Assembly (NCBI GenBank): GCA_022410635.1
Contig: JAJVDF010000208.1
Span: 1,307,080 to 1,371,079, forward strand
Direction: 5' to 3'
Origin: Tretioscincus oriximinensis
Lineage: Eukaryota > Chordata > Lepidosauria > Squamata > Gymnophthalmidae
Length of the DNA: 64,000 bases
This document shows positions 30,760 to 39,545 of the stretch, in pieces; positions within the stretch are counted from its first letter, which is position 1, and every line of letters begins with the position of its first letter. The translations under genes were made by a program, and so were the position numbers. Under the pieces are notes generated by a model, which did no database searches, was not told the origin of the DNA, and was given only the letters and a program-made list of their open reading frames with translations.

Positions 30760-31258
30760 GGTACACAATCAGGTACACTCTGATTGAAGTGTACAAAATC
30801 ATGCATGGGATCGACAGGGTGAATAGAGAAAAAATGTTTTCTCTCTCCCACAACACTAGGACCAGAGGGCCCTCCTTAAAACTGTTGGGTAGAAAAGTGA
30901 GAACAGACAAAGGAAAGTATTTTTTCACCCAGAGGNTCANCGGCCTGTGGAATTNACTTCCTGAAGAGNTGGTGGTAGCTAACNGCTTGGATAGTTTCAA
31001 GACAGGACTAGACAGGTTNATGGACACCAAANGTATAAATGGATACTAGGATGGATGTCTGGATGTTGCCTCCGGGATGGAGCAACAGGCAGGACTCCTG
31101 AAATACCATTTGCAGGGAGTCATGAACAGGAGCATATTTTGCTTTCCTCTGTTCGGACTGCCCAAGTGCATCTGGTGGGCCTCTGTGTGACACAGAATGC
31201 TGGACTTGATGGGCTGTGGCCTGATCCAGNATGGCTCTTCTTATGTTCTTATGTTCTT
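30760..31258 (+). mobile_element. CR1 LINE ORF2 C-terminus and 3' UTR
   Basis: The translated stretch reads YKIMHGIDRVNREKMFSLS and NTRTRGPSLKLLGRKVRTDK, then YFFTQR, the CR1 C-terminal signature. The 3' UTR follows (GGAGCAACAGGCAGGACTCC, GTGCATCTGGTGGGCCTC) with a TTATGTTCTTATGTTC tail. Several N's. Confidence 0.93.
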
Positions 31259-31259
31259 A

Positions 31260-31775
31260 GGGTAAGTTCATGGAAGCCAATTGTGTCAATAGCTGCTAAG
31301 ACAGAATGGAGCAACAGACAGGATTCTTGAAATTCCATTTGGAGGGAGTTGAGAAGAAGAAAAAGAAGAAGAACTTGGTTCTTATACCCCGCTTTTCTCA
31401 CCTTTCAAAGGGACTCAAAGCAGCTTACAAGGATATATTTTGCCTGAAGGCTGACGTTCTATCTTCCCCACCAGGCTACGGTGGTTCCCATGTATCTATT
31501 TGCAGTCAGTGGCAATTTCTTGCAATTCTTGCTTTTGAATAGCTGGGTTGGCTAGAGCTACAGGCTAGTGGAAGGGGCTCAGCCCTCCCCACGTNCCACA
31601 CGGGGCTTCGAAACCCGATCTCCCAGGCGAGAGACGGATTCCTAAGCGACTGAGCTATCCGTGCAGGTGAAAGTTTTGACTTCCCCTTCTGCTTGAGTTG
31701 CCCAGGTGCAACTGGTGGGCCAATGTGTGAGGCAGAAGGCTGGACCTGATTCAGCAGGGCTCTTCTGATATTCTT
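31260..31775 (+). mobile_element. CR1 LINE 3' end split by SINE B
   Basis: 31260-31345 (TTCATGGAAGCCAATTGTG, CCATTTGGAGGGAGTTG) and 31668-31775 (GCTTGAGTTGCCCAGGTGC, GGTGGGCCAATGTGTGAGG, TTCAGCAGGGCTCTTCTG) are one collinear 3' UTR. Confidence 0.85.
31346..31667 (-). mobile_element. SINE B (tRNA-derived), full length
   Basis: Starts with the complement of a (TTC)n tail, then TTCTTATACCCCGCTTTTC, AAGGGACTCAAAGCAGC; ends with GGGGCTTCGAAACCCGATC and CGACTGAGCTATCCGTGC, the complement of a tRNA-like head with B box and A box. Inserted in CR1. Confidence 0.93.
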
Positions 31776-31786
31776 CTGCTTGGGCA

Positions 31787-31885
31787 TCTGAAGAAGTAGC
31801 TTATGCCACCTACATTTCCACCGTTAGACTATAAGTGCTACTTTGCTGGACTTTCTACTAGACTAACACGGATATTTCTCTGATG
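31787..31885 (+). mobile_element. Penelope-like 3' fragment, core deleted
   Basis: GCATCTGAAGAAGTAGC runs straight into TTATGCCACCTACATTTCC: the second stem strand and GAAA box are lost. The 3' end GACTTTCTACTAGACTAAC, ACGGATATTTCTCTGAT is retained. Confidence 0.65.
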
Positions 31886-32339
31886 TTCTTCTGCTATCTT
31901 TATATTTACCCTGTTCTAGAACAGCTGGCAAGGTAAACATGGATCACATTTTGAAAAATGGGAGTTACAAAAGAAAGCACGAAAGAAGAGTGTGTGGGGT
32001 TCTGGATAACAGTTTTCACTAACTCTTGGGTGTAAAAATATCCACTACTATCATTGATGTAATGGGTGCTATGGAGTTGTAGGTGCCTCCTGTTTCCACC
32101 ATGAGCATCTTTGTGATCTTTTTTCTTGTCAGGATGTAGATGTGTTTTATCATTGCCATTTCNGGAAAGATCTGGCAACCCTCTGCTTTCCATGCTAACT
32201 ACTTCTGATCTGCATAATCAGTCACAATGATTGAGAAGAACATAAATGCAAATCTACTGAGATAGTAAAACAAGGGGCTTGTTGCAGTTCCTCTACCCTT
32301 GGAGGTGTAATGGTTTTTGTAGCATTTGAGAGGGTGATG
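31886..32339. other. Intergenic, nothing recognised
   Basis: No repeat or exon recognised. Confidence 0.45.
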
Positions 32340-32445
32340 CAAGAAGCTGGACCATAGGAGGTGGTGAGTGATTCTTCAACTGAAGTCTATAACCCTGGAG
32401 GTCCCTTCCAACTCTAGGATTCTAACTTTGATTCTATGGTTCTTG
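32340..32445 (+). mobile_element. CR1 LINE 3' end, ATTCTATGA type
   Basis: AGGAGGTGGTGAGTGATTC, CCTGGAGGTCCCTTCCAAC, then ATTCTAACTTTGATTCTATGG. Confidence 0.8.
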
Positions 32446-32507
32446 GACCTCCTCTGTGGCAGACCCGAAATCTGGAATAAGCTCCGTATGGAGAAATGTT
32501 GGACCCC

Positions 32508-33225
32508 TGTTGGGGTTAGCCATGTGGGACATATATTAATGGGCATTAATATTCTGATATAAAATATACTAGGATTGACCTTTGCTAGCCAAAGTGAGAC
32601 CTGTATGAAAATTCTGAAAAAATCTCTGGTCACCCCAGCCCCAGGAGTAAACAGGAGAAGCCAAACCTCCCTTCCTGCCTTGAGGGCATATCTTATTCAA
32701 GAAATCTTGCCAGACTGAATGGATTAATGACACCCATTGTGGAAAACGGGCATTCATTGTTTACTTGGCCATGCACCTGGGCTAGGACCATTAGCTTGAT
32801 AGTGGCAGTAGAGGAAGCCCATTAAAACATTACTCCTATGGAAGAATAGCCAGGGCAAACAATGGCTAAAGAGGTTCCATCCTGTATCTCACCCCCATAC
32901 CATATTTGGCATTTCCTGACACAGGCTGCACCTCCTTGGGAGGAGAGTAACCCTTCACACAGGTGTCACTACCTGGGTCCGCCCTGACCCCCGTGGGCTG
33001 TACCAACCCCTTTTTTTTGACGTCACGATATTGATCCACGCCTTCTGATCTGTAGTCAATAAAAACCTCTGCACACCTGTGTTCTGGAGTGTCTCATAGC
33101 CCTATGAGCCTCCTGGATCACCTTTGAACCCAAGCTACGGCCTCTTTACACGTGTCTGCAGGCATTGGATCCAGCTACCTTAGGCAAGCTAAGGAGCCAA
33201 ATAACNGGTAAGCGAACCCCCGTTA
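32508..33225 (+). mobile_element. Solo LTR, subfamily A (copy 2)
   Basis: Sense orientation: TGTTGGGGTTAGCC...CCCCCGTTA, 718 bp, flanked by GACCCC and GGCCCC (6 bp, one mismatch). Upstream of the poly(A) signal (CAATAAAAACC near 33057) lies a perfect TGACGTCA (CRE-like) at about 33018-33025, which the other copies have lost by mutation. No internal retroviral genes adjoin it. Confidence 0.85.
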
Positions 33226-33284
33226 GGCCCCCACTCTTGGGAACATGCTTAAAATTTCCCTCTTCTCCCAGGGCCTTTGATTCC

Positions 33285-33365
33285 ATGGTCATACATTTAC
33301 TTTTAAATCTTCTGACCTGGAGAATCAATTCTTTAGGACTAATGAAGACTGATGACTGGTAAAAG
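33285..33365. mobile_element. Family E TIR element, partial
   Basis: GGTCATACATTTACTTTTAA, ATTCTTTAGGACTAATGAAG. One end plus the middle. Confidence 0.6.
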
Positions 33366-33511
33366 CCATAAGGCCTTGGTCACCCCTAAGTTTTAATCCA
33401 GCATCAGTGCACTTTAAGAGAGACTGAGAGAGAACAAATCAACTAAGACATTTTGCCATCTTTTAACTCAGAAGACTCACCTTCGGTTTAGATAAAGTGG
33501 AAAGAAAATTA

Positions 33512-33672
33512 GGCCCTGACCCCACTGAGCCTTATTCTGGGCTGCATCTCAGGACAGAGATTGAGCATCCATGTGCCAGTATACAGTATGGCAGGACCCA
33601 TTCTGGTCTGATCTGACATGTGGCTCTTATTCCAAGATATAGCCTAGAATATAACTCAGTGGGGACAGGAAC
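33512..33672. mobile_element. PIF/Harbinger-like MITE with TTA target duplication
   Basis: 161 bp with ends GGCCCTGACCCCACTGAGCC and ACTCAGTGGGGACAGGAAC, flanked by TTA at 33509-33511 and 33673-33675. Joining the flanks restores the family D sequence, so the duplication is confirmed by an empty-site comparison. TWA duplications and GGCCCTG-type ends fit PIF/Harbinger. Confidence 0.85.
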
Positions 33673-33702
33673 TTAGTCACTCTGCTGTGGTGTCTTTCCA
33701 TA

Positions 33703-34056
33703 GGGTGAAAAGAGAATAAAATGTTTTCTCTATCACACAACACTAGGACCAGAGGGCACTTCTTGAAACTGATGGGCAGAAAAGTATTTTTTCACCCAGA
33801 GGGTCATCGGCCTGTGGAATTGACTTCCTGAAGAGGTGCTGGTAGCTAACGGCTTGGATAGCTTCAAGACAGGACTAGGCAGGTTCATGGACACCAAGGG
33901 TATAAATGGATACTAGGATGGATGTCACAGGCAGGACTCCTGAAGTGCCATTTGCAGGGAGTCATGAACAGGAGCACATTATGGTGGGCCTCTGTGTGAG
34001 ACAGAAGGTTGGACTAGATGGGCTGTGTCCTGATCCAGGATGGCTCTTCTTATGTT
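33703..34056 (+). mobile_element. CR1 LINE 3' end, TTATGTTC type
   Basis: AAATGTTTTCTCTATCACAC, ACTTCCTGAAGAGGTGCTGG, ATACTAGGATGGATGTC, GGACTAGATGGGCTGTGTCC, ending TTCTTATGTTC. Inserted into family D. Confidence 0.9.
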
Positions 34057-34353
34057 CATTCTGAAAGTGGACTGAAGNCAGGTTAAAACTTAGATCTTGC
34101 AAAGGGGAATAGAACGGAGTGAGGTTTTATGACTTATATTTTGAAATATATTTTATTACAATTTTTTATCATTTCTTATGATCTGCCTTGGGACCTTTGG
34201 GTGAAGGAGGAGGAGGAGGAGAAGGAGAACAAGAAAAACAGCAGCAACAACAACAGGGTTTTTGTACCCCACTTTTAACCCCTGAAGGGACTCAAAATGG
34301 CTTACAAGCTATTTTTCACTCAAAGGCTTAAATTCTGTCTTCCCCGTCACATT

Positions 34354-34617
34354 GTGGTAGGCACGGATAGCTCAGTCGCTTAGGAATTCGTCTCTCGCCT
34401 GGGAGATGGGGTTTGGAGACCCTGTGTGGGCTGAGCATCTTCCACTAGCCTGTAGCTCTAGCCAACCCTGCTATTCGAAAGCAAGAATTGCAAGAAATGG
34501 CAACTGACTGCAAGTAGATACATGGGAACCACCACAGCCTGGTGGGGAAGAGAGAATGTCAGCCTTCGGGCAAAATAGGTGAGAAAAGGTGAGAAAAGCA
34601 GGGTATAAGAACCCAGT
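34354..34617 (+). mobile_element. SINE B (tRNA-derived), best-preserved head
   Basis: GGCACGGATAGCTCAGTCGC (A box), TCGCCTGGGAGATGG, GGTTTGGAGACCC (B box), then TAGCCTGTAGCTCTAGCC, GCAAGAATTGCAAGAAATGG, CCACCACAGCCTGGTGGGG. The head resembles a tRNA acceptor, D and anticodon arm, but it is not a functional tRNA. It is followed by the TCC/TTC array. Confidence 0.93.
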
Positions 34618-34719
34618 TCTTCTCCTCCTCCTCCTCCTCCTCCTCCTCCTCCTCCTCCTTCTTCTTCTTCTTCTTCTTCTTCTTCTTCTTCTTCTCCTTC
34701 TCCTTCTCCTCCTTCTTCT
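34618..34719. repeat. (TCC)n(TTC)n SINE tail microsatellite
   Basis: CTCCTC units followed by CTTCTT units, expanded from the TTC tail of SINE B. Confidence 0.95.
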
Positions 34720-34902
34720 ATTCATCTACTTGCTAATGCTTGCTTTCAAACACCTAGGTTGGTCTGAAACTAAAGCCAGCAGAGGGTGCTCACTCCTCTT
34801 CACGGTAGACACATGGGCTACTAACATCATCTGCCTGTTGAAAGGCCTGTGTACTTAACCTCTGCACTATTGTGGGCAGAGTATAAGTTGATGGTGCTTT
34901 TT

Positions 34903-34903
<1 letters not shown>

Positions 34904-34964
<61 letters not shown>
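34904..34964. repeat. (ATC)n microsatellite, about 20 units
   Basis: Uninterrupted ATC/CAT repeat. Confidence 0.97.
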
Positions 34965-36540
34965 TATAGAATTAAATAAATGCCCCTTGCTTTCTTGTTT
35001 CCTCAGTAGGACAATTTCCTTTTTTACGTGATCTGCTTATTGCTGTCGCTTTATTCTTGTTTGAAAAGAAACTCTCCTTTTCCAAATTCCTTTTCTCTCC
35101 TCCTGGACAAAGAGAGGCTGACCGCCTGGTTGCAAGAGAAGCCTTTTAGCCTTTGTAGATTTCCTAAGTCGTGAGCCGTTTATATATATCTTGGGCCGGG
35201 TTGGATTCTGCAAGGCATTAGGGGTCCTCGGTGTCCCAGGCGAGAGCCATCGGACATCAAAACGGAACTGCTGCCCAGAAATGCCACTACAGGTGACGTT
35301 CAAGGCCGTTTCCTTCCTCCCGGCTTAGAACGGGTCAGCAGGTCAGCTGCTACAGCTTTCGGCTACGTCCGCCATCCGGAAAAGGGTGAATTGAGAGCGG
35401 CCCGCAAAGGTTACCGAGTTGGAAGTTTCTGAACCAGGCCTTGTTCGACGGCCTTTGAGGGCTGCGGGAGCCCTTCACCTGCCATATTAAATAGGTCAGC
35501 CCCCTCGAAAGCAGAATGGGACAGTAGGCCATTAAAGAAAATAATAGCCGGCAATGAAATCACTCAAGTGTCAGCCATCAAGCCTCTCGTAAAAAGACAG
35601 GAGGATGCTCTGGGAAACCTCAAGGTTAAGCACTTCGTTAGTGGCGGCACCATTTAAAATAATATTAAAACGTAACAGGAGCCATGCCGAATTGCTTGGG
35701 CTGCAGCCCATGTGGGCCAACCTTTCTGCCCCACTAATGGCACCCGGGCAGCTCAAGCAGAAGGAGGAGGCCAAACCGTTCCCGAGATGAACAGCGAAAA
35801 GGAACTGGTGAGCCAGCTGCCTGGCCCTCCATATGGAAATCCACCTTGCTTCATGCTGAAAAGGTGAAGGCGCTCCCATCTTTTACAGGCCAGGGACTCC
35901 CAGCCAGCCCCAGATGGCCAAAATCCTCTCCTGCCTATAAACGTTTCCATCCTATCCNGGAAGCCCTTGCACCCTTTAAAACACAGGAAGGACAAGAACA
36001 AAGGGAGACACGGAAAAGGAGACACGGCTTGCCCAGCAACCAGTGGGTGGAGAGCTTTGCTTCTTCCTCACACGTCCAGGTGACAGAATCCTACCTGGGC
36101 CCCACCGCTTGCGAGCACCAGGGAGCTCCCTGGGAACCGAAGATGCGGCAGATTGGGTTTTTTGAACAAGCCACTGTCTCAACAGGCAGCGTCCAGGTGA
36201 CGTCTTTTTCCATGATAGAACCCAATAAATCCAGTAATGGGAAAACCAAGAACAACGAACGAAGAAAGCAGAGGAGAGGAGGAGGAGAAAGCTGTAAAAC
36301 TAACTTTACTACTGAATCTGTTGGATGTGCATGTTTCTTTCAAGCTTACACCGATTGCTAGGATAAAGAAAACGGGGGCTGGGGTGGGGGGCAGAGATGG
36401 TATATTAAAACACTGGAAATAGCAGCTTTTTTTGCGCTTTTCTCCAGCGTATCACAACACAGTGGGTGCTGCCACCATGGACATGTCCCCTAAATAGCAC
36501 CGCCATCGATATGCGAAGGGTCTTAATCTTGCACATCAGG
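34965..36540. other. GC-richer single-copy DNA, no gene recognised
   Basis: 35150-35480 is distinctly CpG-richer than the rest of the window. A 171-codon frame at 35846-36361 (+) has low-complexity, basic content and runs partly over a CR1 remnant; it resembles no protein I know. Promoter/exon content cannot be excluded. Confidence 0.4.
35695..35785 (-). mobile_element. CR1 3' fragment, decayed
   Basis: CCCCACTAATGGCACCCGGG, CAGCTCAAGCAGAAGGAGG: the complement of the CR1 3' UTR words GCCCAGGTGCAATTGG and CTTCTGCTTGAG. Confidence 0.55.
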
Positions 36541-36547
36541 GTATTTC

Positions 36548-37430
36548 ACATTGGTTAAGAGTGTTGGACTCTAATCTGGAAGTCTCCCAGTNCGATTCCA
36601 CACTCCTCCATGAAGCTAGCTGGGTGACCTTGGGCCAGTCACAGTTCTTTAGAACTCTAATGGGGNTTCGCTTTCCACGTTATTCGATGCCTAACAGAGA
36701 TCGAAGGCAGCTTGGTCCCCAGTAGACAGACACGTGTAACAGGAATCACACGGGCAACATGACTTGGATCAAGAAGCAATTTCAGGAGGCCCACGGGTCA
36801 TGGAGTCCTCCAGAATGCCCTCGTGTTCAATCTTTTATTGACCCAAAATCAGAAGGCGTGTATCAAGATTATGACATCAAGAAAGGGGTGCAGCCTGGTC
36901 AGAAAACGCCAAATATGGTATGATGTTGGTAAACTGGATGGACCCTCAATAGCCACTATTTGCTTATGCATTATCTTAATTACAGGAACCCAGTGANTCA
37001 CCCATAGGAGAAGTAGTTTTAATGATCCTAAATGGTTTACCTCCAGGCCACTATCAGGCTGATGGGTCAGCCCAGGTGCACAGCCTGGTCAAACAAAAAT
37101 TGTGCCTTTGCCACAATGGGNGCCAATCAATCTATTCAGTCTGGCAATGCTTCATGAATGAGATATGCCTTGGGGGCAGGAAGAGAGGATTTGGCCTCTC
37201 CTGTTTCCTCCTGGGCTGGGTTGACCAGAGATTTTTTGCAAAATTACCATGTAGGCCTGCTTTGGCTCACAGGGGTCAATCCAAGTTTATTTTAATATTA
37301 ATCTATATATTGCCAATTAATATATGCTATATTACTGATTCCCACAGAACTCTCTCAGCCCCGCCTACTTCACAAGGTGTCTGTTGTGAAGAGAAGAACA
37401 GAAGTTTATATAAGCCACATCTGCTTCCGT
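36548..37430 (+). mobile_element. SINE A split by a solo LTR
   Basis: 36548-36657 (GGTTAAGAGTGTTGGACTC, GGCCAGTCACAGTTCTTTAG) continues after the LTR at 37346 (GAACTCTCTCAGCCCCGCC, CAAGGTGTCTGTTGTGAAG). The SINE was in place before the LTR arrived. Confidence 0.9.
36658..37345 (-). mobile_element. Solo LTR, subfamily B (copy 3)
   Basis: 688 bp inserted in SINE A and flanked by perfect GAACTC at 36652-36657 and 37346-37351. Sense ends are TGTGGG...CCCATTA. It shares more with the copy at 44534 than with copies 1, 2 and 4. Confidence 0.9.
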
Positions 37431-37454
37431 TTCTATTAAGACTGGGTTAAAACC

Positions 37455-37695
37455 TCGGCCCTGGTCACACACGTTTTTCAAGGGCTAGATTAAAAACCTT
37501 TTTTGAAGTCACTTTAAAAGAATGCAGGCGGATGTGACGCTGGGCTCGGGTTCGCTTTTAAACGTTGTTCACNGCTGAACAGCGTTTTATCCTGGGGGGT
37601 TTTGGGTCGTTGTTTTGCTGGGNAAACAAAAAAAGACGGAGTTCATTCTTCAGGCCTGAAGAAGCTTGTAAAAAGTAGCTGTGTGCCCAGCGCCT
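37455..37695. mobile_element. Family E TIR element, expanded
   Basis: GGCCCTGGTCACACACGTTT at the left and AAAAAGTAGCTGTGTGCCC at the right, with CTTCAGGCCTGAAGAAG near the right end. At about 240 bp it is longer than other copies; the middle (GGCTCGGGTTCGC) is unusual. Confidence 0.6.
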
Positions 37696-38156
37696 TTGAT
37701 CCCTTGATCAGCGCCTGCCTCTGCCAACCTCAGTGATAAGTGCCAGCTGAAGTGCTGGTCGGCAATGTGGTTATTTACCCTCGCAAAGAACCCCAATGGC
37801 TTGCTGACAACTTCAAGAACACCTTGTAGCCGTTTGTGGCGACTCTTCGCCGGAGTCGGCGCTTCCCCTTTCCCTTCACACGTCATGATTTCCACACCTC
37901 GCCTTGTACCTTTCTTCATTTAATTCCCCACAGGTCCTCCTTGNACACTCGCAGCTGGGTGGAGAGGGAGGCAGGTACAGCAACCCTGTTCCATGCCATT
38001 TAAATCTCATTTTTAGGTGCACTAGACCAATTGGTCCCTGGTTTTTCTCTTGGTTTGTTTCGTTAAAAAAAAAAACCTGCTACACAATTTCAGCCTTTCG
38101 TGTGTCAAAAGGCATATTTGTTAACATTGAAAAAAATACGTTGTTAATTTATGAGT
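37696..38156. other. Intergenic, nothing recognised
   Basis: Includes a CpG-rich patch near 37840 (GGCGACTCTTCGCCGGAGTC, which can form a short hairpin). No repeat or exon recognised. Confidence 0.4.
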
Positions 38157-38560
38157 GTTCCGTGGAATTCGCTCCCAGAAGAGGGGGTGATAGCTAGCAG
38201 CCCGGATAGCTTTAAGACAGGATTAGACAGGTTCATGGAAGCCGAGGGTATAAACAGCTACTAGGATGGATGTCTTGATGGAGAAACAAGCAGGATTCCT
38301 GGAGTGCCTTTTGCAGGGTGTCCAGAAGAATTGAAGATTTTGAACAACTGAAGCCAAGGGTATAAACAGCCACTAGGATGGCNCGCTTGATATTGCCTCC
38401 TGGAGGATGCTGGAAGTCCCATTGGCAAGGAGTGGAGAACAGGTGAGGGCTTTGTCACCTTCTGCTCGAGATGCCCAGGGGCAATTGGTGGCCACTGGGT
38501 GAAACAGAATGCAGGGCTCCCCTTGGGTTCCTATTGGTGAAATTACACAACTGTACAAGA
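38157..38560 (+). mobile_element. CR1 LINE 3' end with internal duplication
   Basis: GTGGAATTCGCTCCCAGAAG, GCTTTAAGACAGGATTAGAC and, twice (38236 and 38347), the segment AGGGTATAAACAGC then ACTAGGATGG. Ends with CCAGGGGCAATTGGTGG and GAAACAGAATGCAGGGC. Two overlapping CR1 ends or a tandem duplication. Confidence 0.85.
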
Positions 38561-38564
38561 ACAT

Positions 38565-38700
38565 GAGAAAAGATCTCCTGTGTCAAGCCACTTAGTCCAG
38601 CCTACTGTCTCACCTAGTGGCCCACAAGCTGCTCCTGAGCCTTCACCCAATCTTGACTCNCTGTAAATGGCCTTTAGAGGCGTCCATCCTAATGCTTAGG
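38565..38700 (-). mobile_element. CR1 3' fragment, opposite orientation
   Basis: AGTCCAGCCTACTGTCTCAC, CTAGTGGCCCACAAGC and TGGCCTTTAGAGGCGTCC: a minus-strand 3' UTR next to the plus-strand copy. Confidence 0.7.
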
Positions 38701-39054
38701 ATGTCACAGGTNATCTGGTTCCCTGGTGTTTTACACAGCGCAATCTATCTTTTTTTCACATACTATTTTATGGTAGTATGTGGTGAGTGCTGCCAATCAC
38801 GCTACACTAGAGTAAGTAAAGTGGGGAAAAAAAGTAACAGGAAGCTGCACCCTTGATTAGTTAGATTTCAATAAACGTCCCGGTCTAAGTCCAGGAAATC
38901 TATGCGGGTTCTCCAAGCACCTGAGATGCTAACAAGAAAATGGGATGAAGCCTGAGCTTTCACAGACAATCTGCTTCAGNTGCTTGGAAAGCTGGCTCCT
39001 AGGAAAGCTCATGCTGCTTACCATCTTCTTCTTAGTGGTGGTGGTACTCTTAGA
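38701..39054. other. Intergenic, nothing recognised
   Basis: No repeat or exon recognised. Confidence 0.4.
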
Positions 39055-39340
39055 GGGGAAGGAGAAGGACGAGAAGGAGAAGAAGTTATAACCTGCTCTT
39101 GCTTTTAATTTTCACCCAAAGGCTTACATCTATCCTACCTTCCCCACCAGATTAGCAGTGGTACTCATTAATCTACTCGAAATGTAGATTGCAAATCAAC
39201 TTTCTTTTGACTAGGTGAGTTGGCTAAAGCTGAGGCTAGTAGAGGGCACAAACTCCTCTCCTCGGTCGACACAGGGCTTTGAGAACAGATCTCTCGCATG
39301 AAAGACCAGCTCTTAACACCTGAGCCATTCGTACCACACA
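39055..39340 (-). mobile_element. SINE C, nearly complete
   Basis: GAGAAGGAGAAGAAGTTATAA tail complement, ACCCAAAGGCTTACATC, CTGAGGCTAGTAGAGGGC (CTCF-like word at 39233-39249), CACAGGGCTTTGAGAAC and CACCTGAGCCATTCGTACC (tRNA-like head complement). Confidence 0.88.
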
Positions 39341-39374
39341 GTTCTACGAGACTCCCTCAGTTGCTTAGTTAAGT

Positions 39375-39545
39375 AGACAGCCTTGTCTTCTATGATTCTA
39401 TGCCTTCACTGGAAGTCTTCAAATAGAGATTGGACAGTCATCTGTCTGGGATGGTTTAATGAATCCTGCATTGAGTAGGAGGTTGGACCCCCATGACCCT
39501 GGAGGTCCCTTCCAACTCTATGATTCTAGGATTCTTATCATTCTT
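39375..39545 (+). mobile_element. CR1 LINE 3' end, ATTCTATGA type
   Basis: GGAAGTCTTCAAATAGAGAT, GGACAGTCATCTGTCTGGG, GGTCCCTTCCAACTCTATGA, tail TTCTAGGATTCTT. Confidence 0.92.

Larger units (their letters stand above)
33371..34100. mobile_element. Family D TIR element interrupted twice
   Basis: Left half 33371-33511 (CCTTGGTCACCCCTAAGTTT, TTTAGATAAAGTGGAAAGAA), a short middle piece 33673-33702 (TTAGTCACTCTGCTGTGG) and the right end 34057-34095 (ATTCTGAAAGTGGACTGAAG) form one copy, split by a Harbinger-like MITE and a CR1 end. Confidence 0.78.
34243..34860 (-). mobile_element. SINE C split by SINE B
   Basis: 34253-34352 (TTTTGTACCCCACTTTTAACC, TTACAAGCTATTTTTCACTC) and 34720-34860 (ATTCATCTACTTGCTAATGC, AAGCCAGCAGAGGGTGCTC) are collinear halves of one minus-strand SINE C. 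The second half carries a CTCF-like word. Confidence 0.8.

Noticed and set aside
34354..34420. tRNA gene
   Set aside because: A and B boxes are present (TAGCTCAGTCGC, GGTTTGGAGACCC), but this is the head of SINE B: no paired acceptor 3' strand, and the same body and TTC tail follow as in other copies.
35846..36361. 171-codon frame as a gene
   Set aside because: Longest clean frame in the window, but without any known motif, adjoining a CR1 fragment, with no convincing splice or start context. Left as unproven.
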